From Schizochytrium sp. TIO01 (Eukaryota > Sar > Bigyra > Thraustochytrida > Thraustochytriidae), in the NCBI GenBank assembly GCA_004764695.1, contig SMSO01000034.1, positions 1,009,501 through 1,073,500 on the forward strand: a stretch of 64,000 nucleotides of DNA. Reading direction: 5' to 3'. The position numbers and the translations under genes were made by a program. This document shows positions 41,949 to 52,007 of this stretch, one piece after another. Numbering within the stretch: the first letter of the stretch is position 1; the number at the start of each line of letters is the position of its first letter. Below the pieces are notes generated by a model, which did not search any database, had not been told where the DNA came from, and was given only the letters and a program-made list of their open reading frames with translations.

Positions 41949-44900
41949 GGTTGCAATGCAAGCTTGCTGAGACCAATAAATCCAATCTTCACTAAACCAA
42001 CAAGCCCAATCCCGTCGCCAGCCGTGGCCTTGTACAGCCGCACCGTTCCTTGATCTTAGTCGTCGAGAAGGTCTCCTTTGTTTCGGATTTGCTTGCTCAA
42101 GAGCCGCACATCTCCAACTTTCCAAGAACATCAATCATTATCCAGGACACATTCTTCAATTCCATCTTACTAGAGTCTTCTAACTCTACCAGAGAGGTAT
42201 AGTATAGTTAGGTGCCTACTATTGCACCCACTCATGCTGCCAAAATGGGTTCTGCAGATTCCCTGAATCCTTCGGAGGTCGCCGAACCAGAGGCCTCAGA
42301 GGAGACCGAGTCTGTCCGTACTATGGGCATCACTCCCACCTGGCAGGGTTCGGAAACCCTTGTTTCCAAGTCGTCTCGAGGGGGTGTATTTTTACTGCTA
42401 GTACTGCGTAGGTAGTCATGAAATAAGTTGAACTTGAAGAACCTTTGAGTTCTCTTTCGTAGGAAGAGATAAACGAGTGAACTCCGAAAAAGAACGATCG
42501 ATGGATGAAGATTAGTTGGAGTTGGCTCTGATGATTGTGTGCGTCTGTTTATATCGTTTGTTTTGGGTAAGTTCAACTTGGCTGACTGATGAGAGGGTTT
42601 GTTCGCCATGATGAAATCGATACGCTGGTTTGTCCTAACTTAAGTTTTGGTAATTGTGCAGTACAACCTTCAAGTTGAAACCATCGGCACCGGGGATCGT
42701 TTCGAAGATAGAAGGTCCTCGCCTTTCAAGGATAGTGGAGCTTGAACTTGACGTTTCAGGCGTCGGGGTGCTGGTTTGCAGCGCCGTTTCTTACCATGTT
42801 GATTTGCTGTTGAAATCGGCCGCGCCGTTGATGATTTGAGGCGACCAATTCAGAAGGAGTTCTTTGAGTTTTCTCCATGATGGCAGCAGTTAGCAAGTTA
42901 CTGTAGTCAGAGCAGTGGGTTGGCAATCTCCACTAAACGAGAAGCCTCGTTCCTTACGCATGACAACTGTTTGAGACTTCGTGTTATGTTGTGCTTACTA
43001 CAGATGAGGTGCTTGGTGCCATGGTCGTGGTAGATCCTGTGTTGAGGTTCTTGAGAACCATAACGAAAATCTCACCAAGAGATTCCAAAAACGCGCGGAC
43101 TTCGACGTGCGTAGCAATAACAGAGGAGGCAGAAGACAATTTGAGTGCAGAACGTGGAGATGTGAGGATATTGAAGTTGTTGTACAAAGGTTTGGTGTTC
43201 AAGACGTTTTAGTGCTGGTGCAGATTGTGCATTTCGAGATCGGAGCACTACCCTCGCGCGCCGCAGGTGTTTCGATGCACGCGATCGAAGTGCAGATCGT
43301 GCTCCTCGAGACGCCGCCTCCTCGACCTGGCCTGCCGGAGTTGTCTTGAAGAAAGGTATTCCAGGGAATGCATCAGGCAAACGCGCCCCGATTGGCCTGA
43401 TTGAAACTGTCTGGCCATCCTGAGCTCCAAGAGGCCATCAAAGGCGAACCTCCTCCACACCTTCGAAGTTCACATCAAAGAGCTCTAGACTCTGCCACGC
43501 CAAGACGCTGAGTAAGTGAGCAGGTACTTTTGCAGCAATGTCACATGGTCTGGCGGCAGTCAGTCATTTCGAGATCGGCTATACACCGCTCGACAGCTTG
43601 CACAAAGGGGTGCAGGTCTGCGGCTTGGGTCCCTGCTTTCAGAAGGGAACTCGAGGGGCGGCCAACCAGTGGTTTCCAGCTCGCCCGGGCTTGCGACGAA
43701 CTAGGATAGCCGAATCCGCTGCAGCGAACCCCGAGCGACACAGACGCACCGCCAGTCCCTCCTCCGGTCGGCCTCAGGGCCCGCGTCGATCTCAGAGTGA
43801 TCGGCGATTGAGCTCTCTGCAGCGCTTTGCAAAGAGAGCGACCGCGAGGCTGCCTGTTGTTATATAAACATGGACGATCCGGCCAAGATGGAGCCCCGTG
43901 AGCTTTAGAGAATGTACGGGCAAATGTCCAGGATTAGTGGGACATTGAGCAGCTGTCCAGACCATTTGGAGTTGGCCTTTTCGATTGCAAATCGATACAG
44001 AGATGCGTCAAAGGCTCCCAAACTACGTTGCGTTGCGATTTGAGGGTTCGCTGCGTCGGGCGGTTGGCATAAATAAATAAGGCTGCAGATCTGGTGCAGA
44101 GGTGCAAACAGGAGCAAGTGCAGCGCGGGTTCGTCTGAATGCATTTCAGGAAGCGACAATTTTCCAGCCGGTAAGTAAAATGTCGTACTTCGAAGCCTCT
44201 AAGCTAGGTTGCTAGCTAGGGGTAAGAGGAAGAAATCTCGAGGTTTCATGGAAGTAGGTAGCACCTACTACATACTAGAACTTGGTCGAAGACATTGCGA
44301 GTTTTCGAAGCTGCAGAGGCTGGGAAAACTTACTTCAAGTCACTCGCACTAGTGTAACAGTTGGTAAAAAGGTAAATAGCACAACGGCAACGATAGACCC
44401 TCACGCTCAGAACCTGAATGCTAGTGATATTCATTAAATTCTAGAGAAAAATCCCCCTCCTCAGCAAATAACAGCCAGGACCAGCAAAAGAGCTGAATAT
44501 CACAATTACTTGACTTTATGTTGGTTGCACTTATATAGTGCAGTTGGAAATTCAACACCGGCTAGCTGAGGCAACCAAAGAGCCTCAAATTTCGATTACA
44601 GTGTGTGACCATGAATCATTAAGGTAATTTCAATAACTAAATAAGAAGCACCGAATAGTGACTTGGTTCGCAAAGCCTTGATCGTATTCTATCCTACCTA
44701 CCTAGGTTGAATCTATTGTCATACTTCAAGACTAAACACGGGTCTATTGTTATCTAGTGTTGAAAGTTGGGTTTTCTTCATTTGACTCAAGACGAGAATG
44801 AATTGAAACAAAGAAGTTGAGTTCGTCTTGAGAGACCGATTCTAATTTACTTGGTCCGCGGTCTTTACAAGGTGTATCTATTTCTGTTTCCTCGGCCTGT

Positions 44901-45726
44901 CCAACCTAGTATACCAATCTTACATCAGTCGAAAGGAGTATTATATTTAGTCCCGCACTTCGAGTTAGACTTCAATTTGGATTCACTCATTCTCAAAAGG
45001 CAGGATTGACATTTTGAAATTTACATCTAACAAACGAGTTGACCTATTCTATTTGCTCCAGAGGTTGCAATATGCTTGCATAAATCTATGCAGAAACTGC
45101 AACCCGTATAAAACTAGCTCGATCTTTTGCAACTTCTTATCGATTGTGATTTACAAAAACTCTTGCCCATATTAGTCTTTAAGCAACCCTTTCAATTCTT
45201 TCCACACTAATTGGAGATGTGAGGCTAAGGAGACTGAATACGAATAACCTTTGTATTGCACTATGCTAATTCTCTTTTGCGTGTGAAGACAAGGGATCAT
45301 CACACTACGTAGATAACCTCTACCTACCGGACTATACAGCTATTACTATCGAAATGTCTCATTGTTTTCTGTGTTCCGCTCTCAAAATCGATACTCAACA
45401 AGTAGCTACGTAGCCCATTTAAATTTACTCACGCACTGTTCAAGAACAATGAATGATGACAACACCACTCATCGCCACGAAATAGGTACATCCTGAGAGT
45501 GCTGCTTTTCGTGTCGCACCAACTTGACCGAGCGAAAGCTGCTATGAAACTTTAAAAAGAGAGAATAAGCACCATATGAATGGGAACTAGTGCCTATCCA
45601 GACAGTAAGGGTTTATAGTGAAAAACGAATGAAGGCGATGGGAAAATTTTTTCAAGAAAGCTCCTGACGCCAGAGAAAATCGTTGCTTCATTCTGCTTCT
45701 TCGACGCTCACCGCAGCGCGGAGACG
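41949..45726. other. Intergenic region between the protease array and the single-copy genes
   Basis: 3.8 kb. It includes the P11 promoter and, near 45.6-45.7 kb, the promoter of the basic-protein gene. A GC-richer patch (about 42.6-44.2 kb) has many short overlapping frames on both strands but no recognisable domain. Confidence 0.5.
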
Positions 45727-48195
45727 ATGAAACTTCGAGCACGCGGAGCGAAAGTTCACAGTGTGTCTACTGATTCTCAGGATTCAAAGAAGCGTCGTAT
45801 TGAGGCGACACGCGATGACCAAGAGCACCAATCTGAGAGCTCGCGACGAGCAAGAGTCTCGAGAAGCGCACGTACGCCACGGGAAAACAAACGTGGACAT
45901 GAAGACAGCGATGGGGATTCAAGGAAGGCACGGCTTCGAAAAACATCTTTGAGAAAAAGACGAACGGGGAATAGCTGCAATTTTCAAAGCGGAGAAATCA
46001 CAGATATTCTGAGCAAGCACACATTGAAAACTATGGAACATGGGCCAGAAGTTAGCAACGATAACAGTTCCGGAAAGAAAAAGTCGCAAAGAACGAGGCT
46101 GAGAAAATTAAGCTCAGAATCAACCAGCAAGGCTGGTAGCACTAAGCAAAGGAAAGAGAATTCGGCCAGCGAAGAAATTGATACACTTAAGCATTTGAAA
46201 CTCAAAGAACCCGAGAGGCCAGTTTCGCCATTGCAAGTCAGGGGGCGCAAACGACAGAGACAAAGTGTAGATTTACCTAAAAGTAACACCGAATCACAAA
46301 GACGTCGAGGTGCTTTGCCAAGAGCTACGAAGAGATCGCGCAGATCTCCAACAAAAAGTAGATCACAGAGCACGGGTGATGAGGACGTCACTACAAGAGC
46401 GCGAGGAAAAGACTATTGTATTTCTGGATGGACGCCCACGACTCCTGGTACCAGCCCAGTCCGAAATTCGGTTCGTATCTCCAAACGTCGGGAAAAGATT
46501 CTTAGGCTAGGATCAGTGAAATCATGCAATACTTTTCAAGACCAGGAGAATGTGCTCCAACAACAAGAGAAGATCCCCCTTTCAGTATCTAAAAGGCGGC
46601 AACGAGCTCCCTTGCAGTCCTTATCTAATGCCCAACTAAAACACTGTCCCATAAGAAGTTCAGGTATTGTCGCCGATAAGGATTTGCAGATCCATAAGCG
46701 TAAGAAAAAGCAATGCCAAGAAACGCGCGTGGTCCGGTCATTAAGATCCACACCTTCGCAGAAAGCACATGACGTCTTAATCAAACATGATGAACCAGTA
46801 TGCTCAAACTTAAGAAACAGTAGGAGTACTCCGAATCTCAGTGGCAGAGATTTGTCCGATAATCATGGAACAATTAGCAGACAATGCAATAATATATCCT
46901 CGCGACAAGATGACCAAGGTGCGGGCTCAAAATCAAAAAGTCGTAAGGCACGGTCGAAGCTTAGTTGGAATGCAAACAATCCAAATTTATTGCTTGAAAC
47001 GGACTGCAAACGCCCACAAGCTCAATCGCCTTTGACAAGGAAAGCTAAAACTTCTTATGAAGCCACCACAGCTGATGCAAAAAGGATAACTCTGCGGCCC
47101 AGAAACAAAAGGCTAGACAATGAATCTGCCCAGGCAACTCTCGGAACACAAGCACAAGAAGAAAAATCTTTATTGTCCAATGGGAAATCTCCAAGAACCC
47201 GCTCCCAACAGAAGTCTAAGCAGGGAATAGTTGACGCGTCCCTCCCTTCTCAGAAATGTCTACCGTGCACAAAATCTCCCTGCAAATATTCTCGATCGAA
47301 TACTGCATCAAAGAAAAAATCAAGCCCTGCAAGGGAAGTAAATACTGATCAACAGGTGATTCAAAGAGCAGGAAGAGAGAAAATTCAAGCCAAAATATCA
47401 TTGAATCAACTTGGTGCTGATAAGCATGATAACAGTAGCAAAAGTGGGCTTGCAGAAACTGCATCAGCATCCATAGCCAGAAACAAGAAGCAGGCACGTT
47501 CTAGAACTTCCAAAATTTTGAAAGCTCAGGACAGAGCAAACTCTTCTCAGGCAAAGATGCGTTCTACAGAGGCTTTGCATGGAGTTTTGCACCCAATTGG
47601 CGACGACGAAGAACTCAGGGCAAAACAACAGCGTTCAACAAGGAGAGAGATCGATTCACTCAGCGTCCCATCTGTGAAAGAGAGCCTAAGTTTGACAAAA
47701 GAATCCAGATTGTCAGTTTCAAAAGCCTCATGCGAGAAGCAAAATCGTTTGAAAGCAAGTTTGGTGGAGGGAAAAAAGATTGGTCATTCACGAAAAGATC
47801 GTAAACAGCGGTCTGAGAGTACGACAACAATGATCCAAAGCCACAGTAATTCTGGGCAACCTACTACTTTCGATACTGGTTCAGTCGGGAAAAGGCTCAG
47901 ATGTGGAGCTCGTAGTGCACCAAGCTCAAGCGATTCCCTGAATAAATCACTTGCAAAAAAAGTGTCTTCGGAACCCAAATGGGTTTCCGAGGCCGTTCGT
48001 GCAACAGCTTCGGCCTTGTCAAGACGGAGCTCGGCTTTGACTAGTTCTCGTGTGCGCACGTATTCAAAGCGGCATGCTTTGGATGATGTTTATCTTGCTG
48101 TGTTGGATGACCTTTACGAGTCAACTGCGACCCAACGTTCGCGGGGTCGCAGAAGTATCTCCAGTCGTCTCAGTCTGCACGGATCTGAGTGGTAG
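45727..48195 (+). CDS. Large Lys/Arg/Ser-rich disordered protein, probably nuclear; function unknown
   Basis: 822 aa, ATG start, single exon. I do not recognise the family. The protein is highly basic and low in complexity: many RR/KR/KKK clusters (for example KKRRIE at 21-26 and KRKKKKQ in the middle) would serve as nuclear localisation signals. A KEN tripeptide (143-145, the degron type recognised by APC/C) and a TPTTPGTSP...RNSVRIS segment (about 236-252) with S/TP sites could be cell-cycle phosphorylation sites. The last ~50 residues (around ALDDVYLAVLDDLYES) are less disordered and may be a short conserved motif. The pattern is typical of chromatin or mitotic proteins, but that is inference. 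It lies between the protease array and the kinase gene, with no shared theme. Confidence 0.85.
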   Translation: MKLRARGAKVHSVSTDSQDSKKRRIEATRDDQEHQSESSRRARVSRSARTPRENKRGHEDSDGDSRKARLRKTSLRKRRTGNSCNFQSGEITDILSKHTLKTMEHGPEVSNDNSSGKKKSQRTRLRKLSSESTSKAGSTKQRKENSASEEIDTLKHLKLKEPERPVSPLQVRGRKRQRQSVDLPKSNTESQRRRGALPRATKRSRRSPTKSRSQSTGDEDVTTRARGKDYCISGWTPTTPGTSPVRNSVRISKRREKILRLGSVKSCNTFQDQENVLQQQEKIPLSVSKRRQRAPLQSLSNAQLKHCPIRSSGIVADKDLQIHKRKKKQCQETRVVRSLRSTPSQKAHDVLIKHDEPVCSNLRNSRSTPNLSGRDLSDNHGTISRQCNNISSRQDDQGAGSKSKSRKARSKLSWNANNPNLLLETDCKRPQAQSPLTRKAKTSYEATTADAKRITLRPRNKRLDNESAQATLGTQAQEEKSLLSNGKSPRTRSQQKSKQGIVDASLPSQKCLPCTKSPCKYSRSNTASKKKSSPAREVNTDQQVIQRAGREKIQAKISLNQLGADKHDNSSKSGLAETASASIARNKKQARSRTSKILKAQDRANSSQAKMRSTEALHGVLHPIGDDEELRAKQQRSTRREIDSLSVPSVKESLSLTKESRLSVSKASCEKQNRLKASLVEGKKIGHSRKDRKQRSESTTTMIQSHSNSGQPTTFDTGSVGKRLRCGARSAPSSSDSLNKSLAKKVSSEPKWVSEAVRATASALSRRSSALTSSRVRTYSKRHALDDVYLAVLDDLYESTATQRSRGRRSISSRLSLHGSEW

Positions 48196-48420
48196 GCATG
48201 CCAGACACTACTGGTAGTATTCTGTTTCTGGCAATCTGACTTATTTAATGTAGCATAGTGATCGATAAAAATCTAAATCCATGTGTTATGATAATGTTTC
48301 CTTCTCTGCGATTGCTTAATCTTTGAATCACTGCTTCGTATCTTGTCTCAACCACCCTGGTATTGATTATCACAGTTAAGTTGCCACCCTCGGGCCACAC
48401 ATCAGTAGGTGCGCGGGTGT

Positions 48421-48975
48421 TTAGTGGGCTTTGAAGTCCACCACTTCTGCACCCAATAACTCCAAAGCTTTTGTGCTGAAGTGCCCGAAGTCAAGACATT
48501 TTGGCCCTTTTACGTGCCAATAGTGCCAACATATCCCTGCACTCGCATCGCAATGACACCTGAGTTGGATTACTATTCTATCGATAGGAGTGCGAGCCAT
48601 AGCATGTCGAAGCCTCCTTTGTAGATAAACACCGTGACCTTTAAGAGTAATGAGATTCATGGCTTCGTCATCATCGCGGAAATAGATTGCGCACACTTTC
48701 TTAGCGCTTTCAACATTGGCGACGTCAACTCCAAGTTTTTGTACATTTAGCCAAGAAAAGGGAACCGAAACGGCATCGCCACCACCGAGTCAGCAAGGAA
48801 ACCCAGCCCTGTCAGCAGTTTGCAGGCCAACTCTTTCATGAACTAAGATCCCTCTGCAATGCGGAGTGCCACGGTCGTGAACAACACGCACGAGTTCATC
48901 ATTTACAAAGCAAAAGCCCGGCCAGGCTGTCCAGTAGTACCTGCTACTGCCTGTTCTTTCTGCAATATCGCGTCG
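48421..48975 (-). other. Protein-like minus-strand frame interrupted by one TGA (possible spliced gene, relic, or recoded stop)
   Basis: On the minus strand one frame is open for 555 bp except for a TGA at 48790-48792. The 122 codons after it end with a TAA at 48421. They read like a folded protein, rich in hydrophobic residues, Cys, His and Trp, with stretches such as NLITLKGHGVYLQRRL and GICWHYWHVKG. The ~60 codons before the TGA, ending with a Cys codon, also read like protein (GFCFVNDELVRVVHDRG). No ATG opens the frame, and I recognise no family. The TGA may lie in an intron, mark a pseudogene or, less likely, code selenocysteine. Real coding in the 3' part is plausible, not proven. Confidence 0.4.
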
Positions 48976-50154
48976 TCATCGAAAGCAAATTCACGCACAC
49001 TCGATGGTCGAAAAGCTCTCCCGAGCTCGTCTGCGACAGGTCTGCACACACCAGCAGCGCGAGTATTTCAACAGCGTGTCAAAGCACGCTCCACAGGCAG
49101 TAGAGGCATTCATCGTGGTGGCCACGCACCCATCTCTTCTTGCGTGGCATACACCATATTAACATTACAGTGCCGGATTTAAAGGAGAATTGTTAGTTAG
49201 AAATTTTATGGAAAATCTATTGAAACCACCATAGCAATAATTATATTCATACCATGATCAAATGATCATCAAATGAAACACTTCGATGTCATACTAGGCA
49301 GCAGTCGTGCCCTCTCGCCCCATTGAACTCAAGTGCTTTCATAACATGGTAGAAAGTATGGGGCAACGCAATCATCACTATGGTACCGTGTTCTGCGATC
49401 AATTATTTATGACAGCCAAATGCAAATGTATGACTGACGCCATTTTATATACTTCGTATACATTTTCTTAGCGTTTACGGTAGGAGTGCCCTTTTTACCA
49501 GGAACAGAGCGCCGGTCAATCAAAACTGGCGAATCCTTGGAGCGAGCGAGCCTTTCCGCAGGTTGCTTTCTCTGGGCCTTTCAAGGCTCGATCTTATTCG
49601 TGAAAGTGAAGTCCGCGGAGGAACTTCGGTGCCATTTGCTGGTGTCCAGACTGTCAAGTTAGCCATTGCGAGACACAGGTATCAGTATCTTGTTTGCAAT
49701 GGAACGGTGACAAGCTTTTGTGTACTTTTCTTAGATTCTTTTTATTCCTACGGACATACATACATACATACTTATCTTAAAGCCGTGCTATCTCACTATA
49801 GTTTACTACTATGTGATAGTAGGAGTGGCAGCGCAATCTTTCATTAGAAAGGCGACGAATTTCATTCATTCATTCATTCATTCAATCCATCGATGATCAT
49901 TTATGGATTGAGCAAATGTGCTTTCAATTAAACGATAGCGTCAGCGGAAAGATACCGCTGCAGCCAGTTCCCGCACCGCCGCAGCCCGCTCCCTCCACCC
50001 TTTCGAGACGGGTTTTCGCCACAAGCTCTCGGCTTTCTGCAGGTTTGCCAGCCCGAAGGAGCCCAAAGAGAGGACCACCGCTTAAATCGATCAGTCCTTT
50101 CGAGGTGAGTTTTGCTCCATTTCTATTTATCCTAAGATTGATGATTCTTTATCG

Positions 50155-50176
50155 ATCGATTGATCGATCAATCGAT
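50155..50176. repeat. Perfect 22-bp palindrome of ATCG/ATTG units
   Basis: The 22 bp from 50155 to 50176 equal their own reverse complement (ATCGATTGATCG at the left). It is embedded in GATC-rich sequence and probably arose from a tetranucleotide repeat. Confidence 0.85.
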
Positions 50177-50290
50177 TTATTAGAAAACCTTTTTTTTTCT
50201 TTTCTTTTAAAAAAAAAAGAGGTATCATTTCATCCCTCGTTTACAGAGGGAGCTGTTCTCTGTTCTCCCTAAGCTGTTCTTTTCTCTTAC

Positions 50291-50334
50291 TTTGTTTGTT
50301 TGTTTGTTTGTTTGTTTGTTTGTTTGTTTGTTTG
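50291..50334. repeat. (TTTG)11 tetranucleotide repeat
   Basis: Eleven perfect copies of TTTG. Confidence 0.96.
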
Positions 50335-50539
50335 TTCATAAACTCATTGAGTGTTCATAAAAAAACAGAATGATGAGCAATCAGTCTCGACGATCGATCT
50401 TCAGGTCACTCTTCGTGGAGCCTGATCACCCGCCTCGCCCCTCCAGGTGAAGAAGAAGAAGAGGAAGTCCGCAGCATGTCAACCTCCAAGCTCAAGGTTC
50501 TTCAACCTTGAAAGGCCCTAAAACTGAACCTTCTTCGAT

Positions 50540-50590
50540 CATTCATTCATTCGTTCGTTCATTCATTCATTCATTCATTCATTCATTCAT
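50540..50590. repeat. (ATTC)n tetranucleotide repeat
   Basis: ATTC/CATT tetramers with two GTTC variants, followed by ATCG-type repeats. Confidence 0.92.
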
Positions 50591-52007
50591 CATCGATCAT
50601 CGATGATTTGCAATAATTAACTCAACAACGACGACAACAACAGAGACGTCTCTAGCGACGCACATAGCCTAAACTGTAGCGCTCGGACTCCTGCGGCGAG
50701 GTGCTTCATGGTCCTGCGGCGCCCTTTGGCCCTGGGAACGAGGCCGTGGCCGCTCCTCCAAAGACGAAATTGAGGCCCCGAGGACGTGCACCTGGGCCAC
50801 CTCCTGAGCAGCTTTGCGAGCAATTTAGCAGCTGCCAGGCGCTTGCGAAGGCTCGAAACAGGCCGAAGCAGGCGCCAGCGACTCCAGCTCCAGGCCTATC
50901 CATCCCCTAGCAAGTCCTACAGTGTAGGGGTCCTTAGGTGAAAGTTAGGGGCCCTATACTCTGTGAGAGTTGCTGCGGCAGTGCTGGCGTTGGAAATTCC
51001 ACATAGTGTCCCCCCAGCCCCCCTAGTTGTCCATAATCTATTCGATTGACAGGATGAGATAGATTTGAATGGGGGTATAGTGTAAGATTGGGATGTTTTA
51101 GGACCGTCTTAAATTAGCTGTAGGAGCGAAGAGGGAGTAGGGAAAGTATGGAGTAAAATACAGGAGAGAATAAAATACGGGGCTGTTAGGGGTGGATAGG
51201 GTAAATATGTAGGAGTGGGTTATGATAGGAGAAAGGGGAAGAAAGCGAAAGAAAGGGAAAGAAAGCGCTTCGAGAGACAGACTTGGATCGATCTCCGCGC
51301 GAGCGTCTCGCGGCTGATTCGGCTGCGGCGCCGAGCCTCGCGGGTACCTCAGGCGCTGCGTGTGCAACGCCGCGTGTTCCCGCGCTGTCGGTAGCTGGCG
51401 CTAGCGCTGGCTGCCTGCCGTGGAAGGATCGTCCGCCGCGCTTTCTTTGTTAATATCTGGTGAATTTGAGGCATTTCATTTCACTTCGTTATTTCAAGTT
51501 TCCTCTGTTTCCTCGCAGGCGCTCGCGGCGACGCTTCTTCGGCATCGCTCAGAGGGTTATCTAACGCGTGTGAACCCTGGTACGCTCACATCTGTAGCGC
51601 TTGGGGAACTTGTGCAAAATTGGGGTCGGTTGCAGCGTCGAAAGAAAAGATTGAATAATCTTTATCTTCAATCTCAAGACCTCGAAAATCGCCGGATTTT
51701 GAGCTTTTTGTAGACTTTAACCTGCAAGTATTGACGTACTTTGAAAGAATTTACCATCTACGAAAGCTATTGTTCAGAGAATCGTGTGGAAATACCCCCC
51801 CGCCCCATTGGCATTTGTTACATTTGCCAAATTATTTTCGTGGATTGGTCTCACGGAGCTTGCATCTCGGAGTTTGAAGCCAGAGCTTTTCGTGCGGTTG
51901 TACTTTGGTACGTTTCTGCTACTCTTGGTGTAGAGTAAATTTCGCACGGGGCTTGTGATCATAGTGATTGATCTCTGTCGGTCAGTGCTAGATTGCTGTG
52001 TGGGAAA

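Larger units (their letters stand above)
48196..52007. other. Intergenic region with a broken minus-strand frame, GC-rich islands and repeats
   Basis: 3.8 kb between the basic-protein gene and the kinase gene. It holds the interrupted minus-strand frame at 48421-48975, a possible first exon at 49916-50104, several tetranucleotide repeats and a perfect palindrome. The last few hundred bases are the kinase promoter and 5' UTR; a pyrimidine-rich stretch ending in CAG near 51528 could be the 3' end of a 5' UTR intron. Confidence 0.5.

Noticed and set aside
41247-42053. 268-codon plus-strand frame opposite P11
   Set aside because: Antisense shadow of a clear protease gene; no recognisable domain.
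42001-42134. N-terminal extension of P11 (62 extra codons)
   Set aside because: It would bury the clear signal peptide beginning at 41948; the extension is Arg/Trp-rich without function and its first codon is TTG.
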